A stretch of DNA of 64,000 nucleotides. Source: Siphonodentalium dalli (lineage: Eukaryota; Mollusca; Scaphopoda; Gadilida; Siphonodentaliidae). The stretch is from contig CP136061.1 in assembly GCA_032622095.1 (NCBI GenBank), positions 258,076,077 to 258,140,076 on the forward strand, written 5' to 3'. The translations under genes were made by a program, and so were the position numbers. This document shows, in pieces, positions 55,724 through 64,000 of the stretch (positions are counted from its first letter, which is position 1; each line of letters opens with the position of its first letter). Below the pieces are notes generated by a model that saw only the letters and a program-made list of their open reading frames with translations, searched no databases and was not told where the DNA came from.

Positions 55724-57095
55724 TAGTCCGGGATCTAATAGGGGTACCCTTGCACCCCCCCCCCCCTGGGACTTAACTTCACCTCATTTATTTTGTTCTT
55801 TATTATGGCCTTCAACTTTTAAGCAATGTTAACAAGAAAAAAAAGTGGCCGTGTAGACTCCAGACAAGATGGCGTCCATCATGGCCGCCGTTTTTCAGAC
55901 CAGACCCTAGGTCAGTTTTATGCAAATTATAGCGGGAAAATCTTGTAAAATGTATACAAATGTATATATTTTCGTGAAGCTAAGACATAATGACACTTTT
56001 TTGGGCCAAAATTGAAACTCATCATCCAAGATGGCCGCCAAAATGGTCGCCGGAAGTTGAAAATATGAATTTGTTTCACAAATATCTTCTAGATCAATTC
56101 ATGCTGTTTGGAACTGGTTGAGTAATATGACTTTATTTAGTGTTGTGTATATTAACTGATCATTGGAGCAATTAAATGTGCAACTAATGGGGTCCTAGCC
56201 CCTTCTGATCCCTCAAAAATTCGATTTTACAGAACGCGGTACAAAATTTTACAAAAAATCACAATTGGGATTCTAGTCATATTTCAAAAAGAAATGAAAA
56301 GAACATTGTAATGTAAGTGAGGCATATCATTACCTATGAATATTCCAACTCTCTGGAACCAAACATCTTACCTTGGCTAGAAATGGCTGCGAAAATGGCC
56401 GCCAAAATATGGAAAATGGTAAATATTGCCCCAGGGTGTCCTGCAATCGCTTACAAGTTGTGGTTGATGTATAAAATTGGCTAATCTGTATTCCATACAT
56501 TGCATACTAACATCTCTGTTGCACCATGGATCATTTTTACTATTGTCACCACTGACATCACCAGAAATATGGGATTTTCTCTCACAAACTTGACATAAAT
56601 ATTGGCAAAAATTCACTTTTCAGGGTTCGACCATTTGTTCAAGTAAAATGCAACTATCTTTGGTATCAAAGGTGTTTATTGTTTGGTCTATCTTAAGTGT
56701 CTCACACGGTGGTGTTTAAAGACTAAAATGCTCAAGATGGCTTCCAAAATGGCAACCAAATTTGTAAAAAGTTAAAAGTTAACATATCCAGAACATTATT
56801 CTCTGCGTTATCCGAAAAAGATAGCAAATTGTGACTCACTTGGTTGTTTTACGTATTAGTTAATTAACTAACAAATACGTTCTATTATATTTGTCCCAGT
56901 TCCGTATGGGGCATGACAAATTCATTGTAAAGTTGCAGTATGGACTTTTGCGGAGAACCTCTTTTGTGATTCTGGCAATATTATTGAAAGGAAATGGGCA
57001 GAACTTTGAGACGGAACTGAGATGAACCATCATGATATGTGGGTATTCAGGCCCACTATGATACAAATTTATCAACTGGATACAGGGCGGAAGCC
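55724..57095. repeat. left long inverted repeat of the 4.56-kb element
   Basis: Mirrors 58925-60279 with moderate divergence: for example AGACTCCAGACAAGATGG on the left faces CATCTTGTCTGGAGTCT on the right. It contains several AAGATGGCNNCC motifs. Confidence 0.9.
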
Positions 57096-57169
57096 AAGAT
57101 GGCAGCCACGGAGTTACTCTATGGTCATAGATGAGGATAATAGGTATACAGGGAGTTATTGTATGATGA

Positions 57170-58910
57170 ATGATGTGTGGGTATATAAGGAGTCCCCTGT
57201 TGGTGACGGTGGGACATATATTTATATATGTCGTGGATGTGTTATCATTGGTGGGGTATGGGGAGTAGATGTATGATCATGGATGGCGTGTATATAACTT
57301 ATGGGTGGCAAGTATGGAACTTATGAGTGGTCGTATGTACGGGTATTGGTATATCTGGCCATGCGTCACAATGCAGGCACGCCGGGTATACTCCTAAACA
57401 TGACCCATAACCATATAGTCACTCCTTGTATACCCATTCATCCCACCATTGGCCATAAGGTCACCCCTGTATACCTTTTATCCAAACGCATGGTCAAATA
57501 GACAATCAATATCTACATCAAAACCATAAAGTCATTCCGGTATACATATTGACCTCACCAGTGGCCATATAGCCACTCGCTTCATACACATACCCTCACC
57601 CATGTCACCTGGTATACTCCTTCACCTGACATATGGCCATATAGTCACCCCGTGTGTACCTATTCAAAACATTCATACATGATCATGGCCAATCCTTGTA
57701 TACATATTCACCTCAACATTGGTCATGTCACTCCCTGTATCCCAATTTGTCACACCATAGCCGAATAGCCACTCAAGATATACTAATACACCCCATCCAT
57801 GTCAGTATAGTCACTCCATGTATGCATATGCACCTCATCCATGGCCATATAGCCACTCACTATATACTCATATCCCTCGCCCATGACAATAAAGCAACGT
57901 GTGTATGCTGGTATAACCTACACATGACCATACCGCCACGAGTCACCAAACAGGAACACCAGGTATACGCCTGACACATGACCATTTAGTCACCCCCTGT
58001 ATAGATGTTCATTACATTTGTGACCATACAGTCACTACTTGTATACCTACATGTACTCATCTCACCATTAACAATACAGTCACTACTTGTATACATATTC
58101 GACACACATAGTCATATAACCACTCGATATACATAATCAGCCCACCCTAGACTATAGATTCACTCCAGGTATACATGTAAACCTCACTAATGGCCATTCA
58201 TCCCTTCCAGATATACAAAAAACCGCACACACGACCACTCAAACACTCCATACTTGCATAATTATACACCTCACACATGACAATTCAGCAATTCACTGCA
58301 TAATCATACACGCCATCCATGATAATACAGCTTAGCCTTATACACCCACAAATGATAATACATCCACGATATACATCCCACCATTACCACACGGACACTC
58401 CCTATATACCCACACCCTCGATAATGTCCACCCAGCTTACTCCAGGTATTAATATTCAATCATGACCGTACAGTCATTCCATGTATACCTGTACACATTA
58501 CCCGTAACCATAAAAGCACTCCCTATTTATCCACACACCCCATCCATGATCATACAGACAACACATGCACATACCACCCATGACCTTACAGTCACTCCAT
58601 ATATACATTATCAACACATAGATGACCATGTAGCTATATCCATACACCACACCAATAACCATACAGGTACACCGGTTGCACCCGTACTGAATATACACAA
58701 TCATACACCATAGAGTCACTCCATGCATACCGATTGACCTCACACCTGACCATGACCTCTCCGTGTATACATAGATGCATCTTACCATGGACAACCCACT
58801 CATAACCATATAGTCACTCATTGTATACCTACTCAAATCAGTCATGACATACAATAACTCCCTGTATACCTATTCACCTCACATATGATCATAGAGTAAC
58901 TCCCTGGCTA
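57170..58910. repeat. degenerate tandem repeat in the core of the 4.56-kb element
   Basis: CATATAGTCACTCC, TGTATACCTATTCACC and CATCCATGACC-like blocks recur every 45-65 bp, some 25-30 times, with heavy divergence. The first about 180 bp appear to hold the same motif in the opposite sense (GGGTATATAAGGAG). Confidence 0.75.
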
Positions 58911-58924
58911 TGATCTTTGCATCC

Positions 58925-60279
58925 ACACTGTATCCTGTTGACATTTTATAATAATGGACCAGAATAGCCAAAGATTATGGTCCATCTCAGTTCTGTATCA
59001 AAGTTCTGCCCATTTCCTTTCAATAAATGTGGCCAAAATCACAAAAGAGGTTCTCGGCAAAATTGCATACTTTAAAATGAATTTGTCATGCCCCATACGG
59101 AACTGAGACAACCAGAATAGAACATGTAGTTGTCAGTTAATTAACTAACATGTATAATAACCAAGTGAGTCACAATATGCTACCTTTTCGGATAACGCAG
59201 AGAATGTTCGGGATATATGTAAAAAATTTACATTCTACAAATTTGGTTGCCATTTTGGAAGCCATCTTGAGCAATTTAGTCTATAAACACCGTAGTGAGA
59301 CACATTTAAGATTGACCAAAACAATAAACACCTTTCAATCCAAAGATAGTTATATTTTACCTGAAAAAATGGTCCAAACCTGAAAAGTTAATTTTTGCCA
59401 ATATTTATGTCAAGTTTTTGAGAGAAAAGTCCAATATGTTTGACGATGTCAGTGGTGACAATAGTAAGAATTAACCATAGTGCATCAGACATGTTAGTAT
59501 TCAATGTATAGAATGCAGAATAGCCAATTTTATACACCAACCACAACTTGTAAGCGATTGCAGGACACGCTGGTGTAATATTTACCATTTTCCATATTTT
59601 GGCGGCCATATTGGCAGCCATTTTGAGCCAAAGTAAGAATTTTGGTTCCAGTGATTTGGAATATTAATAGTTAATGATATGCCTCACTTATATTACAAAG
59701 TTCTGTTCATTTCTTGTTGAAATATGACTAGAATCCCAATTGTGATTTTTTGTGAAATTTTATACCGCATTCTGTAAAATCGAATTTTTGAGGGATCGGA
59801 AGGGGTTAGGACTCCAATAATTGTATATTTCGTTGCTCCAATGATCAGTTAATATACAAAACACAAAATAAAGTTGCATTACTCAACCAGTTCCAAACAG
59901 CATGAATTGATCTAGAAGATATTTGTGAAAAAATGTTATATTTTCAACTTCCGGTGGCCATTTTGCCGGCCATCTTGGATGGTGAGTTTCAATTTTGGCC
60001 CAAAAAAGTGTCATTATGTCTCAGCTTCACGATCATATATACATTTGTATACATTTTACAAGATCTTCCCGCTATAATTTGCATAAAACTGACTTAGGGT
60101 CTTGTCTGAAAAACGGCGGCCATGATGGACGACATCTTGTCTGGAGTCTACACGGCCACTTTTTTTCTTATTAACATCGCTTAAAAGTTGAAGGACATAA
60201 TAAGGAACAAAATGAGTGCGGTGAAGTTAAGTCCCAGGGGGGGGGGGGTGCAAGGGTACCCCTATTGGCTCCCGGACTA
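58925..60279. repeat. right long inverted repeat of the 4.56-kb element
   Basis: Complement of the left arm. The open frames in it are non-coding. It ends GGCTCCCGGACTA. Confidence 0.9.
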
Positions 60280-61445
60280 TATGTTTTTGCATGTACCGCA
60301 TCTGGAATCTCTACACGTCCGAATTATGTATGTTGTTTCGTTGCTGGTATCGAAACGGGCTCTCGTCAGTATTTTCTTCAAATTTGGTGGTTGTCGCTTA
60401 CTTTGAAGTATATTATCCTCACTGACGAGATATTTCATTTTAGGACTCTTGTGTAGTATTGGTAGCAGTGTTTTTGCGGATTGAGTTACATTAGGGTGGC
60501 GTGGGTTGTGAGTTGTTACGAGTGGAATGACATCGGACTCGGCTTGTCTCTCTTTATCTTTTCTCAATTCTGATTTAGGTGTTGTTAAAGCTTCGTCGAT
60601 TCCACTTTTTATTAGCTTGTCTGGGTAATGTTTGTCTTGTAAGAAAGAGTGCAGTTCTTGTAGCCGAACATCTCTAATAGCAACATCATCTACAATTGTA
60701 CAGATACGTCTGCTAGACAATACGGTATACTTCTCTTCGTATGGGAAGGATGGCAGGAATTAAAATCCAAGTATTGATGAGTATCTGTACTTTTATAAAA
60801 TATATCGGTGGTGATGTGTTGTCCAGATTTATTAATTAGAACATCCAAAAATGATAGCTGGTTTCTGTTTTGTTCCATGGTGAATTTAATTGTCGGATCT
60901 AAAGAATTGAGTATTTCGTGAAATGCTGTGAGGTCGGCTAATGGTGACTGCCAAATGATAAAACAGTCATCGATGTACCGTTTCCATGCACCTCTGATGT
61001 AAGTGCTTTCATTGTTCGGGATTCTGTCCGACAGGATTTCATGAAGTTTTTCTTCTAGATATCCCATGGTTAAATTAGCATATGTAGGGGCAACTTTTGT
61101 GCCCATTGCAGTTCCTATGGTTTGTATATAATAGTGTCCATCGAAGAAAAAAACATTGCACTCTAGAACAATTTGCAGTCCTTCCATGATGAAGCATTTC
61201 GGGAATCGTTTATCGAGGATTTCGCTGCACTTAGTCGTCCAATACTCTACAGATTTCAGTCCTAGCTCATGATGTATACTACTGTATAAACTCGTGACAT
61301 CGAAGCTGGCTAGTACTGATTCTGGGTCCACAGTTCTTGAAATATTTCGAACAAATTAAATATCGTCCCTCAAGTAACTTGGGATATTAGGTAGGATCGG
61401 TTTCAGAATAAGATCTAGAAAGTTACTCAATCGATGGGGATATAT
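60277..61445 (-). pseudogene. reverse transcriptase of the Penelope-like element
   Basis: The main frame (60690-61331, 213 residues) has Penelope RT blocks: LASFDVTSLYSSIHHELG (residues 7-24), TIGTAMGTKVAPTYANL (71-87), KRYIDDCFIIW (catalytic YIDD 119-122), IKFTMEQNRNQLSFLDVLI and TDTHQYLDFNSCHPSHTKRS. Upstream in the same frame, after one TAA, are LSNFLDLILKPILPNIPSYL and RNISRTVDPES, up to about 61440. A frameshift near 60715 leads to the second frame (60277-60720) with SSRRICTIV, LLPILHKSPKMKYLV, KRQPPNLKKIL and CGTCKN, the linker region before the nuclease. It would copy the element RNA at a nicked target or chromosome end. The 5' part is lost. Confidence 0.9.
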
Positions 61446-61603
61446 ATATATATATATGTCTTTATATAATTAATTAATTTACTATAATATATACAGAACA
61501 TGTATATTTCGATTCGCAGTTAACTAAACGTATAAATGAGTGCAGCAATTGTAAAATTATAAAATGTTGGAATGAAATTGATATACTTTGATAACAACAA
61601 AAC
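61446..61603. other. AT-rich spacer, no gene
   Basis: (TA)n and AT-rich DNA beyond the Penelope truncation point. Confidence 0.6.
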
Positions 61604-61608
61604 TTACC

Positions 61609-61866
61609 TCATATGTGTTCAGGCAGGTCTTCAGTGATCAATTTCATTTTAACAAAGCCCATCTGTCTAAGAAACTGTGTGGCCGCGGACCTGCTGTAGC
61701 GATAACACTCCACATCTGGTAATAATATGTAGAGCCCCATGGTTATCTCTCTGGTACCATGTTCGCTGTTGGTACCATTGGCAACATCTATTATGATACG
61801 ATTACAAAGGTCGACATTGGAGGTCAAATTTAATTGATATAGATCTTCATCCAGTGAAACATAACG
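61609..61866 (-). CDS. possible exon of an unrecognised gene
   Basis: An open - strand frame of about 85 codons reads like real protein (YVSLDEDLYQLNLTSN, ITMGLYILLPDVECYR, SAATQFLRQMGFVKMKLI). It ends EDLPEHI and TGA at 61609-61611. The TGA is followed by G and then GTAAGT (61602-61607 on the complement), a textbook donor, so either the stop precedes a 3'-UTR intron or the exon is read in another transcript context. A candidate acceptor CGCAG lies at about 61867. I do not recognise the family. Confidence 0.4.
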   Translation of the reverse strand, partial: RYVSLDEDLYQLNLTSNVDLCNRIIIDVANGTNSEHGTREITMGLYILLPDVECYRYSRSAATQFLRQMGFVKMKLITEDLPEHI

Positions 61867-61869
61867 TCT

Positions 61870-62424
61870 GCGTTATATGATTTGAACACGTAAATTAACG
61901 CCAGTGTTAAAAAAGTATCGTCCTTGTTTCCAAAACACGAAAAGGCGTATTAAATGCGTTAAATATACACATATATGTATATCAAATAACTAAACAATTG
62001 AAAATTGACATGTCTTATGTGGTGGGGTGTATTTTAATGACATATTATGGTTGCCAATGTTATATGCTGGTAACATTGTTTAAAACGACATGGCGTTAAT
62101 TAGAGAAAGCACACAATTTAGTTAACGCTGGTGTTAAGATTGGTCAAGTATTTGGTTGCGATTAAGGTTGATTTATACAGTGTGTAACTTCTGACAGCGA
62201 TTTCTTTTGGTGTCAGTGACACACGAATGACCATGGAGTTATAGCAATATGGAATACCATACCCATGTAAATATAACAAGGTTTAACAAATAGTCTGGTC
62301 GACAAAAGGTTTCACCTACAATAAATTTGGACTAACTTGGTTTGTATACCATTTTTGAAGAGAAATATATCCTTTATTATACATCCAATATCCGCTAAAA
62401 TCCGCTTTGATCATTTTGCGTAAT
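61870..62424. other. no recognised gene
   Basis: AT-rich sequence with no domain-bearing frame; repeated TTAACGCCAGTG and TTAACGCTGGTG phrases near 61895 and 62125. Confidence 0.45.
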
Positions 62425-62555
62425 TAAAGATGGCATCCATGATGGCTGCCATTTTTTGTTAAGTCAGATGATGCAATAATAGCGAAACATCGTGTCATAT
62501 TTTACACATGTATTCATTTTATAAAGCTAAGACATAACGTCAGGACCCGGACTAT
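62425..62555. mobile_element. diverged fragment of the 4.56-kb element's inverted repeat
   Basis: AAGATGGCATCCATGATGGC, a GCAA-AATAGCG-AA block, TTTTACACATGTATTCA and AAGCTAAGACATAA follow the same order as 55865-55995 in the left arm. The ends are missing. It abuts the 62-bp satellite. Confidence 0.65.
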
Positions 62556-64000
62556 AATATAGTCCTTACTAAATAACGATAGGAAGTTAATTACCAGTGA
62601 AACGCGACCCGGGCCATAATATAGTCATCATTAAATAACGATGATAAGTTAATTACCAGTGAAACGCGACCCGTGCCATAATATAGTCATCATTAAATAA
62701 CGATAGTAAGTTAATTACCAGTGAAACGCGACCCGAGCCATAATATAGTCATCATTAAATAACGATGATAAGTTAATTACCAGTGAAACACGACCCGAGT
62801 CGTAATATAGTCATCATTAAATAACGATGATAAGTTCATTACCAGTGAAACGCGACCCGGACCATAATATAGTCATCATTAAATAACGATGGTAAGTTAA
62901 TTACCAGTAAAACGCGACTCGGGCCATAATATAGTCATCACTAAATAACAATGGAAAGTTAATTACCAGTGAAACGTGACCCGGTCATAATATAGTCATC
63001 ATTAAATATCGATGATAAGTTAATTATCAGTGAAACGCGACCCGAGCTATAATATAGTCATCATTAAATAACGATGATATGTGAATTACCAGTGAAAGGC
63101 GACCCGGGTCATAATATAGTCATCACTAAATAACAATGGAAAGTTAATTACCAGTGAAACGCGACCCGGACCATAATATAGTCATCATTAAATAACGATG
63201 GTAAGTTAATTACCAGTGAAACGCGACCCGGACCATAATATAGTCATCATTAAATAACAATGGAAAGTTAATTACCAGGGAAACGCGACCCGGACCATAA
63301 TATAGTCATCACTAAATAACAATGGAAAGTTAATTACCAGTGAAACGCGACCCGGACCATAATATAGTCATCATTAAATAACGATGGTAAGTTAATTACC
63401 AGTGAAACGCGACCCGGGCCATAATATAGTCATCATTAAATAACGATGATAAGTTAATTACCAGTGAAACGCGACCCGTGCCATAATATAGTCATCATTA
63501 AATAAAGATAGTAAGTTAAATACCAGTGAAACGCGACCCGAGCCATAATATAGTCATCATTAAATAACGATGATAAGTTCATTACCAGTGAAACGCGACC
63601 CGGACCATAATATAGTCATCACTAAATAACAATGGAAAGTTAATTACCAGTGAAGCGCGACCCGGTCATAATATAGTCATCATTACATATCGATGATAAG
63701 TTAATTATCAGTGAAACGCGACCCGAGCTATAATATAGTCATCATTAAATAACGATGATAAGTGAATTACCAGTGAAAGGCGACCCGGGTCATAATATAG
63801 TCATCACTAAATAACAATGGAAAGTTAATTACCAGTGAAACGCGACCCGGACCATAATATAGTCATCATTAAATAACGATGGTAAGTTAATTACCAGTGA
63901 AACGCGACCCGGACCATAATATAGTCATCATTAAATAACAATGGAAAGTTAATTACCAGGGAAACGCGACTCGGACCATAATATAGTCATCATTAAATAA
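62556..64000. repeat. 62-bp satellite with higher-order structure, at least 23 copies
   Basis: The unit is built from GCGACCCGGGCCATAATATA, GTCATCATTAAATAACGATG and AAGTTAATTACCAGTGAAAC. Variant units return in the same order: the series starting with the GGGCC, GTGCC and GAGCC types begins at 62606 and again at 63411, and the 61-bp GGTCAT type occurs at 62978 and 63659. The array runs off the window end. Confidence 0.95.

Larger units (their letters stand above)
55724..60279. mobile_element. 4.56-kb element with about 1.35-kb inverted repeats, inserted in the Penelope-like element
   Basis: Both ends start TAGTCCGGGA and continue AATAGGGGTACCCTTGCACC when read inward. TAT stands on both sides (55721-55723 and 60280-60282) as a 3-bp target duplication, and taking out the element plus one TAT rejoins the Penelope frame without a shift. 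The arms run to about 57095 and from about 58925. The 1.8 kb between them is a degenerate tandem repeat. No transposase frame was found, so it depends on an enzyme made elsewhere. A 3-bp TSD occurs in several DNA-transposon groups; the group is not assigned. Confidence 0.9.
55170..61445 (-). mobile_element. Penelope-like element, 5' truncated, split by a TIR element
   Basis: The RT part (60277-61445) and the GIY-YIG part (55344-55720) lie in the right order on the - strand and are separated only by the 4,556-bp insertion and its 3-bp duplication. The 5' end is cut off at a (TA)n tract near 61440. The 3' end is placed near the GGTTACACAATG region (about 55170-55260) from length alone. Several frameshifts make it inactive. 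Confidence 0.85.

Noticed and set aside
55860-56060. ATG-rich AAGATGGC stretches as translation starts
   Set aside because: No sustained frame follows in either arm; they fit a repeated DNA motif better.
60188-60456. + strand ORFs at the right end of the 4.56-kb element
   Set aside because: They cross the element/Penelope junction in antisense to the Penelope RT and have no domain.

Overview
This window reads as repeat-rich, non-genic DNA from an animal genome. It is AT-rich and packed with eukaryotic transposable elements: non-LTR retrotransposons, a Penelope-like element, a DIRS/Ngaro-type tyrosine-recombinase retrotransposon, a Crypton-like recombinase, Helitron-like tandem units and several terminal-inverted-repeat (TIR) elements. 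Many minisatellites lie between them. The host exons that can be recognised encode extracellular modules (C-type lectin, thrombospondin type 1) with good splice signals. Together with the TE mix this fits a marine invertebrate, most likely a mollusc or another lophotrochozoan. That placement is inference; no marker gene fixes it. No complete host gene, rRNA, tRNA or CRISPR array was seen.

Layout. 1-6.4 kb: AT-rich DNA with two decayed LINE pieces on the + strand. 8.3-8.7 kb and 15.6-18.0 kb: duplicated 3' ends of a C-type lectin gene on the - strand, with tandem repeats in the UTR and intron. 8.8-12.8 kb: a nearly intact CR1/Jockey-like LINE on the - strand, broken only by two stop codons. 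18.9-20.8 kb and 25.3-27.3 kb: minisatellites, chiefly a 75-bp satellite that returns at 31.3 kb; its 25.6-26.5 kb part is split by a TIR element whose empty site can be read from the satellite. 21.3-22.0 kb: a LINE C-terminal fragment. 27.6-31.3 kb: 49-bp repeats, GGCCCG hairpins and a decayed Crypton-like (DUF3504) tyrosine recombinase. 32.8-51.7 kb: a long head-to-tail array of Helitron-like units (TC...CTAG ends, 3' hairpin) whose orientation flips at a (TA)n tract near 36.55 kb. One of these units was hit by a 6.0-kb Ngaro/DIRS-like element (42,915-48,932) with diagnostic A1...B1-A2...B2 split repeats, and that element was itself hit by a small MITE. 51.9-55.0 kb: a thrombospondin type 1 exon, a Cys-rich ORF and a second TIR element. 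55.2-61.4 kb: a GIY-YIG Penelope-like element (- strand) split by a 4.56-kb element with about 1.35-kb inverted repeats and a 3-bp target duplication. 62.4-64.0 kb: a diverged piece of that same TIR family, then a 62-bp satellite with higher-order structure that runs off the end.

The genes here do not form a pathway. Their relationships are nesting and age order: Helitron-like array, then Ngaro, then MITE; Penelope element, then long-TIR element; 75-bp satellite, then TIR element. Several long open frames are by-products of tandem units whose length is divisible by three and are not called as genes.
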